The notes beneath the pieces are model-generated. The model was given only the letters and a program-made list of their open reading frames with translations. It had not been told where the DNA came from and did no database searches. A stretch of DNA of 64,000 bases from Watersipora subatra (lineage: Eukaryota > Bryozoa > Gymnolaemata > Cheilostomatida > Watersiporidae). The position numbers were made by a program, and so were the translations under genes. The DNA is taken from the NCBI RefSeq assembly GCF_963576615.1, contig NC_088708.1, positions 68,344,672 through 68,408,671 on the forward strand, given 5' to 3'. Below are positions 35,101-47,015 of the stretch, piece by piece. The number at the start of each line of letters is the position of its first letter. The first letter of the stretch is position 1.

Positions 35101-38100
35101 ATATATGTGCATGTATATATATATAGGCCTATATATTTATTACTTTATTGGCAATAATTTAATTTAAAATGAAAACTTTTTTTCAAATTATGCAATACAA
35201 TAATAATAAAACAAAAAAGTAAAATCATAAAGCTTTTATTCAAGCTATTTTGTCTATTACTTCTAATTGTTTTTTTAACTTAACGTTGACGCTTAAATTA
35301 CAGGGAACACAAAAACCGGTACATGTGGCTCCAGGTTACATCTTGTCTAGAAGCAAGAGCAAATATCAGATGTTAATACGTGACAAGCTGTTTGAGCTGC
35401 AGGATGCGCGAGCGAAGGAGAATCATGGCCAGGATGTCCTTAAACCAGAGATGTAAGTGTTGTTATTGTTCAAAAGTGTCATTATGGCACCTGTCACGAG
35501 ACAGTCAACTTGTGGCATTTGTCAGGGGATGATTGCATGTGTCATTACATTATGACACTTTTCAAAAGATGGTCTCATGCGGTTTTAAATTTGGGCACAT
35601 TAGGACATGGTCACATGTTTTATTTCATGACGACACCTTCACAACACTGTCACAAATATCTGTAAAAGAAATGAGTTGGCTGCTTAGCTATTCAGTGGTT
35701 TTAGTAGATTTAACAAAATTTAATTGAATTTCTCAATTTATTCTTTTCAGAGTTTATTTATGCTCTGCTCTCAAATATTTTTATGTATTTCCTACCGTTC
35801 TATATTTTCATCTACCTCCATCCTGGACTATTTGCAATCAAAATACTGATGTGAAGTGTTTAGCACAAATTTGTGTCCAAGGTTAGTTTCGCCTCAATGG
35901 GCCTTGCTTTTACTGGATTTCAGTATTGCTTGCATGGGAGCTTGGGTCAGATGGCTAATGTGTTTTTCTAGGCTGCAACATGACACATGGAATTCTGATG
36001 AAATGTCACAGCCAGTGCTTATTATTTTATGGCAGACTATAGAAGATGATGAGAAATGTGTTCATTAATCTTCTTTTATTAGCGAATTTTTTCTTTGATG
36101 TTTTAAGAGAGCAGTTGGTGAACAGTTTAAAAGAACAAGTTGCTGATCTGAGTCTACATTTGGAAGAAGAAAGAATGAACCATAGAGATACCAAACGTAA
36201 AGTAAGTACCAGAGAGATTCCAAGCATAAGGTAAGTCCCATAGAAATACCAAACGAAAGGTAATACTCATAGAGGCACCAAATGTTATGTAGGTTCAATA
36301 GAAGTACCAAATGTAAGGTAACTTCCATAAAGATACCAAACATAAGGTAAGTCATATAGGGATACCCGACATAAGGTAAGTCTCATAGAGCTACCAAACA
36401 TAAGGTAGGTCCCCTAGAGATACCAAACATAAGGTAAGTTCTCATAGAGATACTAAACGTACGGTAATGCCCATAGATGTACCAAATGTAAGGTAAGTCC
36501 CATAGAGATACCAGACATAAGGTAAGTCGCATAGAGCTACCAAACATAAGGTAAGCCCCATAGAGATACCAAACGTAAGGTTAGTCTCATTGAGATACCT
36601 AACGTAAGGTAAGTCCCATAGAAATATCAGACAAGGTAAGTCTCGTAGAGCTACCAAACATAAGGTAAGTCCTATAGAGATACCAAACATAAGGTAAGTT
36701 CTCATAGAGATACTAAACGTATGGTAATGCCCATAGATGTACCAAATGTAAGGTAAGTCCCATAGAGATACCAGACATAAGGTAAGTCTCATAGAGCTAC
36801 CAAACATAAGGTAAGTCCCATAGAGATACCAAACATACGGTAAGGCCCATAGAGGTAATAAATGTGCAGTAAATCCTATTATAGAGATACCAAGCGTATG
36901 GTAAGTCCACTTGTAATTCTTTACAATAGCTGATGTTCAATTAATTATGGTAGTAGTTTTATTAGTCACAGACTGCTGTGTTTACATGATGAATCAATAA
37001 TGCATATTTAAAATCAGTAATGCATCTAATGTGTGGTCTGTTACATTGACAATTTTGGCAGTTTCCAAAATTGTTTGTTCTGGCCACAAAAGAAAATTAG
37101 AAGAATTGTCCTGGCCACAAGAATTATTGTTGACAGAAAAGCTTTGTCTCAAGTGAAAAACCTTTGTTTTAATAGTAGTTTTTATTGAAATATCAAGATG
37201 CGTTATTTATCTAAATTGTGAGAAATTCTTATGAAGAATATTTGATAAGTAAATTATTCCTTTCTGAGTCCAGAGTAACGTTGGGTATTTCTACTGGTCA
37301 TTCATAAAATATGAATAATCTATGAATAAATAATCTATGGTAAATAATCTATGAATTCTCTTTGATAGTTCCCTTTTAGCTCAGTTCATGTGCCTTGATT
37401 AAAACAAGACAAGTTGTGATCCTTGACACAGTGCCCTCAGCACATTTATCTGATGGCCTTTCGGAATTTATGTGTGTATGAATGGAGACTGCGTCCAGGC
37501 AGAGCTAGCCGTGTTGTTACGAACTCACACGTGACTGCGTGTAACCTTACTTATCAATAAGAAAAGAGAGAGGGTTTATGAAATTCTTAGGCTGAGGAGT
37601 TTATGCAAGACAAAGTTGATGAAATGAGAAGAGATCAGAAAGAAGCCTTGAGACGACTGAGCGATGAACACAAGCAGTTCACGGAGAGCGCTGTCGCCGA
37701 CCATCAACAGGAGCTACAAACTCAGCAGGATTCCTATGAGGCTATAATAGGTAACTTTCTACAAGCCTTCATATATTATTTCTTCTAGGATGCTTGCTTT
37801 GTGGGTTGCTGATACATAACGAGCTGATCAATGACTTTTACTTTTTGAGCCAAAACCAAACTGTTTTTTTTTACCAATTGGCAACAGCGATCACATAATG
37901 TTGTACAACTATTCTGGTTGGCTGCAGCAAAACACCGGACAGAGATGGCTTTTCTCCAGGGTGCATTCGAGTCATACAAAAGTCAGCGTGATGCCGAGCA
38001 CCGAGAAGCTCTAACCAAGCTGCAGGAAGAATCCGAGCGAAATCAGAGTGAAGTTTTACAGAGCCATCTCCAGGAACTTGGTACTTCTATATTTTATAAG

Positions 38101-41100
38101 TCTTTCCATGATTTAGTTTCGCCAGTTTTGGTAGAACGACCTCTTCGCTAGAAACACCTGAGACGTTTCAAATGTAACTCCACCAATAAAACTCAGTAGA
38201 GTGATTTGCTAAATAAGGGAAACTGCTTTTAGAAACGAAACCCTAGTATTAGGTAGTAGTAGGCTCAAGTATTGCATTAGAAAGGTTCGTTAGTCAGCCA
38301 TACTCCTAAAAGAAGCATTAGTTGCGGGTGAACACCTTTGATTGATTTGGTGTGGCCGACTCATAAAATATATTATTACTAAACGTAGAGTTTTGTTATT
38401 ACTAAATGTTACTCTGATTACTAGCTGAGGTTCTTTATTAGTAAGTTATTTAGGAGTTACTTACTGTAGGTTATTTAACAGTTACTTATTGTAAGTTATT
38501 TAACAGTTACTTATTGTAAGTTATTTAAGATTTGCTTACTGTAAGTTACTTAAGAGTTACTTACTGTAAGTTACTCAAGGGTTACTTACTGTAAGTTACT
38601 TAAAGGTTACTTACTGTATGTTACTTAAGAGTTACTTACTGTAAGTTATTTAAGAGTTGCTTGCTGTAAGTTACTTAAGAGTTACTTACTGTAAGTTACT
38701 TAAGAGTTACTTACTGTAAGTTATTTAAGAGTTGGTTGCTGTAAGTTACTTAAGAGTTACTTACTGTAAGTTACTTAAGGGTTACTTACTGTAAGTTACT
38801 TAAGAGTTACTTACTGTAAGTTACTTAAGAGATAAAAGCTCTTGTTACGTGACAGCCATGACATGTCACTTTGAAATGTCATTTCTTGTCAGCTATGACA
38901 TGTCACTATCATAACATTTAAGCCACTATATCTCATAACTGATCCATTTATTACTATTTTTTAATTAAATATGCTTTCACTTTCTTTCTACATGTTTTTA
39001 TTTAGCTTCTCGCATCAGTAACAATGCGAGTGTTTAGTCAGCATATATTTACAGAAAGACAACGCCAAATATATATTTGGCAAACCCTAAAGTCGTAAAA
39101 GCTCTGCCCTTGTTGGCATTGTAAATACGTTGTAGTTTTTAGCAGATTTTAAAAATTTTTATTTCACGATTTACTGGATGAAAATCTTACAATTACATCA
39201 ACATATCCATGGCTAAACTCAGGCTGCGCAGAGTATGAGCACAACTACAATATCTAATAAGAATTGATTGATGAGTGAAAATTTTTAGCAAAGCTCAGTC
39301 GAAGTATTTCATAGCCTAAGTTTATCGGTATCTCATCAACCTTGTTATCTGTACACTACAACTTTAGTGTCTTGCCTGCCACACAGTCTAAAGCGCAGGT
39401 CAGATGAGTGTAAACAAATATCTGACTCTCAATCCTACTTCAGGAAAGAAATTGACGAATGATAAGACTGCTGCTCTAGCTGCACAAGCAAGAGAACACA
39501 ACAAGGCCATAATGAGCTTGGAGAAGCAATCAAGCCGAGAGCTAGAGGTACAAGTGTAACAGTCACATTGAACACGTGTCACTGAATTATAGCAGTGCAA
39601 TGAGCCTCTGTTGTTTAGTTGAGAAATGGGCAAGAATAATTTTTATGTCATTCGCTCACGATATCTTCATTCAGTCATGTTGAAAAATATTTCAAAAACA
39701 ACTTTTCATCACAAATATTCTGTATGTGTTCTTGCTGTAGGCTCTAAACAGACGGTTCGCCAATCACGCAGCTGATATACGTAAACTAAAGGAAGCCGAA
39801 AATGAAAAAGAGGTATGGTCGTCTTATAAGTTTCAACTATGCATTTTTTTAGTAGACCAAATATTGGATAGTGAGACGTAGAGCTTGCTTCTGCTATTGG
39901 GCCATCGAATTATCTTACGTGTTCTCTTGTGTGAAGAATAGTGAGGGCCAGCAGTGATAGAGCTGGTTACATTATAGGAGTTGACAGAGAAGTGTGATCA
40001 CATGTGCCAGAGGATCGGAGGCCTCGAGAAAGAGTTAGCCAATGTTAAGAGAGATCGAGCTGAATACGTAAGTACAAAAATTGACCCGCTTGTCAAATGC
40101 TCAATTGGAAACAAAAAATGTTTTTCATTGGTAATTATGTTGCTTCTTTTGGATCTATATATATAAATCTAAGTGTTTGTTCGTCCCACGACCAAACACG
40201 AGCGAAGCGAATGTTTGGGAGCTTTATGATAAATGCATATGTGCACACAACTCCCGAAAAATTATTCGTCAACGTCCGTTACCAAACCCTTGTACAATAA
40301 TCCCATCAAAAAATTTAACCATTTTTGTGTAGAGTCATTTAAGTATAATAATGATACAAAACACATATAAACATATTTAAATATGTTACCAAGTCTTTGA
40401 AATGTTTCTGCAATATCCTAAAACTAACCCATCTGATCAGATTATACATAAATAGACAGATTAATTTGGTCTAAAATTGCGATAAAAACTTGAACAGCTT
40501 TTTTTAATCAAAACTAAGACCGGTCAATGAAACGTCAATAAGGCCGTGCGACAAATAGTAGAACTATTAAGTTGTGCGCATTTCACCAGAAAAACGTGTA
40601 CATTTCACCAGTCTATAGCATTGTTTAATTGCCGAAGGTTTCTGTAATTAACGTAAAAGTACTGAAAAGTAATCGCTTCTTTTTTGCCGTTTCTACCAGA
40701 CTCTGACATTTTAGACACTTATAATGAGTACTTTGGTATTTCAACTGATGTCCAAAGCAGTGAAAGTAAAGGAAATGACGTTGATGTTTTTCTAACGATT
40801 CTAACAATATTTAATTATAAGAATAATTATTTGGTTTTATAAGATTATTATAAGATTTAGTTGTAAGAATATTCATTCGAATTTACAAGATCGAAGTATA
40901 TAGTGACCGATGGTGTGCAATATGTTACTGTTATTATTTTTCTAAAGATCTTGTTGATGATACTACGGCTGTGTCCAATATAGCGGTACTGCCAAGCCAT
41001 TTTTAATATCTGCAAAATTAAGTAATAGGCCTACATTTTCTTATAGATATATATCTAGTTCTATGACGACCAGCTAAAATCTGTTTAGATTTTTAAATTC

Positions 41101-44100
41101 AGCATAATTTTTTAGATATAAATACAGAAATCTATATAAATATCACTTCTTGATATTGGTTGCTATGACCAATGATATCAACCCCTCGCCCAGCCTGTGT
41201 ATATTACACAGCATCTTGCCATTTTACTTCTAATATTGCATTTCTCCTATTGCAGGGAGAGATATAAACATATAATCTTTTCCTTTCATTATTGCTGTTT
41301 GCTGTACATAATAACACCCAGTACATTACAGTTATCATTGCAGCTACCATTGCAGTTCTCCTATTGCACTGCACTGCCATTTGACTGCGAATATTGCATT
41401 TCTCAACCGGCAGTACCCGTTCTTTTTCCATTATCACTTTGGCCGTGGGCTGTATGACAGGGGAATTTCTAGTCTATCTTAAGCCTGGTTTCCATATGAT
41501 AGCGCAATGATCGTGCGCGGCCTAGTGATTGTGGGCAATGCATTTCTTGGGCTGCGACGCAGTGTTTCCATAGCGCATGTAGGCGCCATGCTTGCATTGG
41601 GCAGGATGGGAAATTTCCTTACTTTTTCGTACGGGAGACCGATTTCTTCGGAAAACAGCCCTCCGTTGCGACCTTGCGCTGTCATAGGAAAACCAGGCTT
41701 ACTCTTTCGTATGGGAGACCGATTTCTTCGGAAAACAGCTCTTCGTTTGAATTGTAGAATTGGTTGAATAGGTCAAGCGGTGTATTGTGGGATACATCAT
41801 CACGTGCACCCGTCGCAAGGATCCATTCTGTTGGATCCTTGGGATCAGCGTACGCACATCGGGCGATCGTCGTGTGTTGACTGTTCCACATCACAGCTGA
41901 CCTACGCACGACATCGTGCACCTTGTTGCGCGCCTTGCGCTGTCATATGGAAACCAGGCTTTATGTCCGGTTTATGGTGATTGGTTAAAATACGCAGCTT
42001 GCAGTGTTTGAACTACTAGAAGCAAGCTTGAGCTACTAGAAAGAAATACATGCCTAGACTTCCCAAAAAACAATGCTTTTCCGATACAGTCCGATGCGTC
42101 ATTAGAGAGTATGTGTAATGATTATATGCACAATTATTCCCAAGTATGGCAAGGTGTCTGCATGGTTTATTGGTAGTACGCTTGGCTTTACACCCGTGCA
42201 TCGGAATGTGTGGGTTCGATTGCCACGAGGAGCAATGTTTTTTCTTAACACCCAGACGGAAGGGCGGATACAGCACTTACTATAGTAAAGGTTTAGACTA
42301 GCTTCTGTTACTCAAATTTATTGGGTAAAGAAACTTAGCGAATGGCAACTACATGAGCTGCCATTGTTTATAAGCTGGGTTAAATCTTGAGCGAATCTGT
42401 AGCATTAGCAGTAAAAAATATTATTCAACAATCTGTTTTATCTTGAGCTTTCAAATATTTGAATTATGCAATGGCCGGACACACAGAAATCAACAAACAC
42501 CTTCATTTAGAGACTAAATGGTCAATGATGTATATGTTGATTAAAGATAAATGTTTTGCGCAAAAACTTTTTATTACTCGTGCAACGCCGAGCATTCTGA
42601 GAGTTTTTTACCACTTGTACATACAAGCATTTTTTACTTACATTTGCTGTTTTTCTAACATTTCTATCTGAAATCTATATGAAGATTTGCATTGTAGCAA
42701 TTCCTTTTTAAATTAAATACTTGCTGTAAAAGTTGGCATCTATTCACAAAGCATTGCACATAAACAGCGGTATGTTTTTAAAGCAGAAATGTATTATCTC
42801 AGTTAAATAGATGGTTAGATTAATGCTAAGAAGAACTATCTTTGCTCAAAGGAAAAAAGTAACATTTTTAAATTTATCAGTTTTGCTTTTAAAGATTTTT
42901 ATGACGAGACTGGAGTATTGATATTTTTGGAAATTAGCATTATACGGCGCATAGTCCACCATATTTAGTAGAAAGTTTTAAATGATTATTTGAGGTAGCC
43001 GCTTTTTATCATCAGCATCTGCTAAGATCATCGCGTTGCACATCTTATTATTTCTGCGTTATTATTACTGTTCTGTTATTACTATGACTATTATTACTGT
43101 TCTGTTATTACTATGACTATTATTACTGTTCTGTTATTACTATGACTATTATTACTGTTCTGTTATTACTATGACTATTATTACTGTTCTGTTATTACTA
43201 TTACTATTATTACTGTTCTGTTATTACTATGACTATTATTACTGTTCTGTTATTACTATTACTATTATTACTGTTCTGTTATTACTATGACTATTATTAC
43301 TGTTCTGTTATTACTATTACTATTATTACTGTTCTGTTATTACTATGACTATTATTACTGTTCTGTTATTACTATGACTATTATTACTGTTCTGTTATTA
43401 CTATTACTATTATTACTGTTCTGTTATTACTATGACTATTATTACTGTTCTGTTATTACTATGACTATTATTACTGTTCTGTTATTACTATTACTATTAT
43501 TACTGTTCTGTTATTACTATGACTATTATTACTGTTCTGTTATTACTATTACTATTATTACTGTTCTGTTATTACTATGACTATTATTACTGTTCTGTTA
43601 TTACTATTACTATTATTACTGTTCTGTTATTACTATGACTATTATTACTGTTCTGTTATTACTATTACTATTATTACTGTTCTGTTATTACTATTACTAT
43701 TATTACTGTTCTGTTATTACTATGACTATTATTACTGTTCTGTTATTACTATGACTATTATTACTGTTCTGTTATTACTATTACTATTATTACTGTTCTG
43801 TTATTACTATGACTATTATTACTGTTCTGTTATTACTATGACTATTATTACTGTTCTGTTATTACTATTACTATTATTGCTGTTCTACTATTACTATTAT
43901 TACTGTTTTACTATTATTACTGTTCTACTATTACTATTATTACTGTTCTGTTATTACTATGACTATTATTACTGTTCTGTTATTACTATTATTACTGTTT
44001 TACTATTACTATTATTACTGTTCTACTATTACTATTCCGCAATACTATTTTGTTAAAAACTGACTCTGAGAAAGAAAAGCGCTCTTGCTAGCAAATCAAA

Positions 44101-46043
44101 CTTTCATTCTGTTTGTCAGAAAGCGAAGTTGGCGGTGTTTGAGAGTGAGTTTGCTGAGAAGGTAGAGGATGTGGACAGAAGGTACAGAGCCCAGATAGCC
44201 GAGCTCATGGAACAGAATACTCAGCTCCGCAAACAGTACATGAGCAAGTGCGAGCAACTCTACGCTGTTACGGCTCAGACTGAGAGGGACAAAACAGACC
44301 AACTCCTTAGCAGTAAGGAGGCTATGAAGGTGGGCAAACCTTTGAAGCTTGGCTCCTGTTTACTCTGCCTAGTGGTATTACTTGTGTAAAAATGGTAAAG
44401 TTATAATAAGGATACAAACAGACCTCATCTCACCAAAAGTCGGTAAGCTCATTCTTTTTTGATAGAAGAGTGACAGCGAAAAAATCTTAATACGGTCAGA
44501 CCTGGATTCAAGATCGTCTTAACATAGAAATTCTCTCACAGTGGGTTTTAAATCTGAGCAAGTATTTGACGCAACGTGCCAAGGGATTTCTAACACTCGA
44601 CATTCAAAGTGTTTCAACAGACGTTTTTTGAAAAATAACTTGTATTCACTCAGTGCTCAGTCACATAGTATGGTTTTACAGTGTTAGAGCAATATTAACT
44701 ATGTGTCTGTTAGCCCGCGTAAACGCTCTGCATTTCTGCATTGTTTGGCCAGTTTCGTAAAGACTTCACACGCATGTGCTCCGTGCCTTCTACCAGGTCA
44801 GTAAAAATATTTTATTTAAAGGACCGTCCGTTTCCTATGAACCTGTCTCTTAAATACACCTGCTGGCTATCTGATAGAAAATAAAATGAATCCCAGACAT
44901 CGTCGGGCTTGTAATGTCTAAGACGGGCGGGCAACGTGCGGCCCGCGGGAAAGGTTGCCATTAGTAGCGTCTAAGGCATCTGACTTAAGTAACACAGGCT
45001 TTTGTTGAACCACCAAAAAGGCCACTAGTGGTGGCCTTGACTCTGACACTTCCTCTATAAAATCCTGCAAATTCTGTCTGCTGTGGTCACTCCAAGCCGG
45101 GAGTTGCCGAAAGATGATAGAAACAGACTTTTTGCCGTGTTCAAATTGTCCGCAATGATAGTGGTTTCCTATAAAAATTTGTCACAATGACAATCACCAT
45201 GTTTTTCTTCATTTGCAAGGCTGCTATTCCCTTTCACAGCCTCAAAATGTGTTAGGTCAAAACGTCTTTTCTGGCAAACAAGACACACACATATCCATTT
45301 ATTGATTTTTTTGTGGTACATACCATACGGAAAACATTTTTTCTATAAAATTGATTGTGGACCGACCGATAAAAAACTATATCAAAGTACTATGGTTGTC
45401 TATTAGATAGATAGTATTTCAGCAATATTAGTCAATACCATTGTTGAGCTGGCTGCAAAAATGCCTAGGTGACATCTGCCCAAAGCTCATATATGCGGTT
45501 ATCTCAACTCAGTGTTTAATTATTTTCAAGGCATAATCCTTTGTCCATCACTAATAAAATACTATAAAAGCTTTTATAGCAATTGGTCAAAATTTTAGCA
45601 TCTCCTTATCATATTTCTATTTGTTCAGCTCTGTTCCGAGCATTCAGTTGCATTGAGTAGTTTTAGTGGAGTTGTGTCACCTTGCTGGATAAATCTATTT
45701 ATGTGAGCCATGCTTGCGCCAGACCATAAGAAGCTGTCTGTATTTATTGTAGGTGCTGATACAAAGCAGAAGCAATGCCTATGTTAGTATAGCAGCCAAA
45801 GATCCTAAAATCCAACGCTCAATTCCCAAGGAACGCCCTTGCAGTGCTCCTTCCACAACCAAAGAAGTTTACATGGCCTCAGTCTCTGCGGGAGAGACAG
45901 ATGAGGTGTTGGCACGAAAAGAGGTTCCCTTTGTAAGGCCCCAATCCGTGCTGGAGCTCTCCGCCGTGTTTGATACCAAAGAACTAAATCTCCTCACTGA
46001 TGAAGAATTGGCAGAAGGCCTCGTGGCTCCTCCAGATTATTGA
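32154..46043 (+). CDS. Coiled-coil protein of unknown family, 534 residues, 12 coding exons
   Basis: Exons: 32154-32239, 32450-32536, 32829-32937, 35304-35452, 36108-36201, 37591-37750, 37928-38080, 39444-39547, 39741-39812, 39978-40067, 44120-44329, 45753-46043. All phases agree. Residues 1-95 are Ser/Thr- and basic-rich. Residues 145-440 are heptad-like and rich in E, K, Q, L and R, so a long coiled coil is expected. The tail (439-534) is conserved-looking and non-coil (NAYVSIAAKDPKI, KERPCSAPS), ending LVAPPDY. No catalytic motif, signal peptide or membrane segment is visible. It shares a promoter region with the TIA1 gene. I do not recognise the family; a cytoskeletal, centrosomal or ciliary scaffold is only a guess from the shape. 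The exon 3 donor (GTCCGG) is weak, and the N-terminus may be longer (leader exon from 31979). Confidence 0.8.
34828..35065. repeat. Hairpin / MITE with about 60-bp arms
   Basis: The left arm GAGCCGCTACTGCAATGGCA continues as CCAAAACCTATTACTTATGA and TATATATATAC. The right arm is its near complement, ending in TTGCAGTAACGGCTC. The centre is about 110 bp and not coding. It lies in intron 3 of the coiled-coil gene. Confidence 0.75.
36172..36907 (+). repeat. 29-bp minisatellite made of splice-donor junctions, about 25 copies
   Basis: The unit is close to CATAGAGATACCAAACATAA followed by GGTAAGTCC. The first unit is the real end of exon 5 and its donor (36201/36202). Later units lie in intron 5. 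About 15 units keep a GTAAGT core. Five or six neighbouring units are themselves repeated as a block (about 36395-36560 and 36640-36815), so there is a higher-order repeat. Confidence 0.95.
38425..38835 (+). repeat. 25-bp minisatellite, about 16 copies
   Basis: The unit is close to GTTACTTACTGTAAGTTACT plus TAAGA. Most units contain TGTAAGT. It lies in intron 7 of the coiled-coil gene, about 340 bp after exon 7. Confidence 0.95.
41479..41963. mobile_element. MITE with TTA target duplication, copy 1
   Basis: The ends AGCCTGGTTTCCATATGA and TCATATGGAAACCAGGCT are exact complements, flanked by TTA on both sides. An internal partial copy of the end (TCATAGGAAAACCAGGCTTA, near 41682) and a duplicated block with GGGAGACCGATTTCTTCGGA point to a rearrangement. 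A 3-bp TTA duplication fits PIF/Harbinger, but no transposase is present. Confidence 0.8.
42150..42605 (+). repeat. SINE-like unit with tRNA-like head
   Basis: The region 42158-42235 has a box A-like TGGTTTATTGGTAG and a box B-like GGTTCGATTGC. Downstream is a body with CTATAGTAAAGGTTTAGAC and a tail TTTTTATTACTCGTGCAACG plus CCGAGCATTC. The tail is shared with 3960-5831, but the head differs. Confidence 0.5.
43055..44035. repeat. 29-bp pyrimidine-rich minisatellite, about 33 copies, two unit types
   Basis: The unit is CTGTTATTACTATGACTATT plus ATTACTGTT. A second unit type has TATTAC in place of TATGAC, and both are interspersed. The last few units are shortened and diverged. Because 29 is not a multiple of three, each strand can show a long false reading frame. 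It ends about 85 bp before exon 11 of the coiled-coil gene. Confidence 0.97.
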
Positions 46044-47015
46044 AAAACATTTACGTGCTAGCAATCTCCAATGTTTTATAGTTATATCTATCTGTATCAC
46101 ACACAAAATAGACATTAGGATATCGCTGTTATGACAGGGCATTTTAAAATACTGCTTAAATTCTTATTGGCTGTTGCCATTCTACTACAGGACATTTCAT
46201 GGACCAGCCAGCGTGCGCACAAGTCAGATTGCACCATCTTGAACCAGTCAAACAAACTTTCCATGACATTAGCTGATTTAACTCTGGTATTGTACCAGTA
46301 TATGAAGAACAAATTCTTGTCAATACTTTTTGTATTATACTTTATGCATCTTTAAAAGCCAAAAATATTTTATAAATTACATACATTTTTTCATGCTAAT
46401 GTTAAATTCTCAACTCTATTTCTGTATTATTCTATTTTTATGATATATTGTCTTTTTTATTTATAGAAAACTACATAGTTACAGGGCAATGGAATTTCCT
46501 TCAGTAGATTTGCAGACCCAACAATAACAAATGGCTATGATGTCAGAGCGCTATTTCGCAGTCATCATGTTGGAGTGTTATTTGGCAGTCAGCCAACTTG
46601 GTTACGCGGTTTTATACGTCGTTGCCAGTTGCTTGCATCTCACCTATTGTTGTTACCAAGCCGTGTAACTCAAGTCTGTTTACTGTAGTTTGCCGTGGAC
46701 GTGTACTAGCACTTCCTAATGACTAAAAATCCTGATTCATTGTTTTAACGAGTTTGAATCTTTCTCACGCTGATAGCGCTAAAGCTTTCTAAAATCAATG
46801 GCCAGACAAACACATTATTTTGAAGTCTTTGTCAACACATTATAGCTCAGAGATGATTGATGTAGAAATCCCTCTGAGCCCCTTACAAAGCGTGATTAGG
46901 GGTGGATTAGCCGTTACCCCGTTAGTCTAAGGCAGACCACTGGGCATACGTAGAACAAAGCAATTCTGAAGTGAGTGCAGTCTGGGTGAATCAATCGACT
47001 GCTAGAGGAGGGAAC
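46044..47015. other. Intergenic between the coiled-coil gene and QNG1
   Basis: This contains the 3' UTR of the first gene and the promoter/leader of the second, both in the same direction. No repeat family or sure regulatory motif was recognised. Confidence 0.4.

Larger units (their letters stand above)
40068..44119. other. Intron 10 of the coiled-coil gene
   Basis: The 4-kb intron holds a SINE-like start at about 40160 (TATATATAAATCTAAGTGTT), the TTA-flanked MITE, a SINE-like unit (42150-42605) and the 29-bp minisatellite. Nothing is recognised between them. Confidence 0.5.

Noticed and set aside
42158-42235. Functional tRNA gene
   Set aside because: Box A and B are degenerate, no clean cloverleaf is visible, and it is joined to a SINE-like body.
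43287-44056. Long open frames rich in L, Y, I and T
   Set aside because: They are the translated 29-bp minisatellite; the period is not a multiple of three, so all frames stay open by chance.
46971-47015. GTG-initiated N-terminal extension of QNG1
   Set aside because: Animal genes start at ATG, and the ATG at 47016 gives the expected family length.
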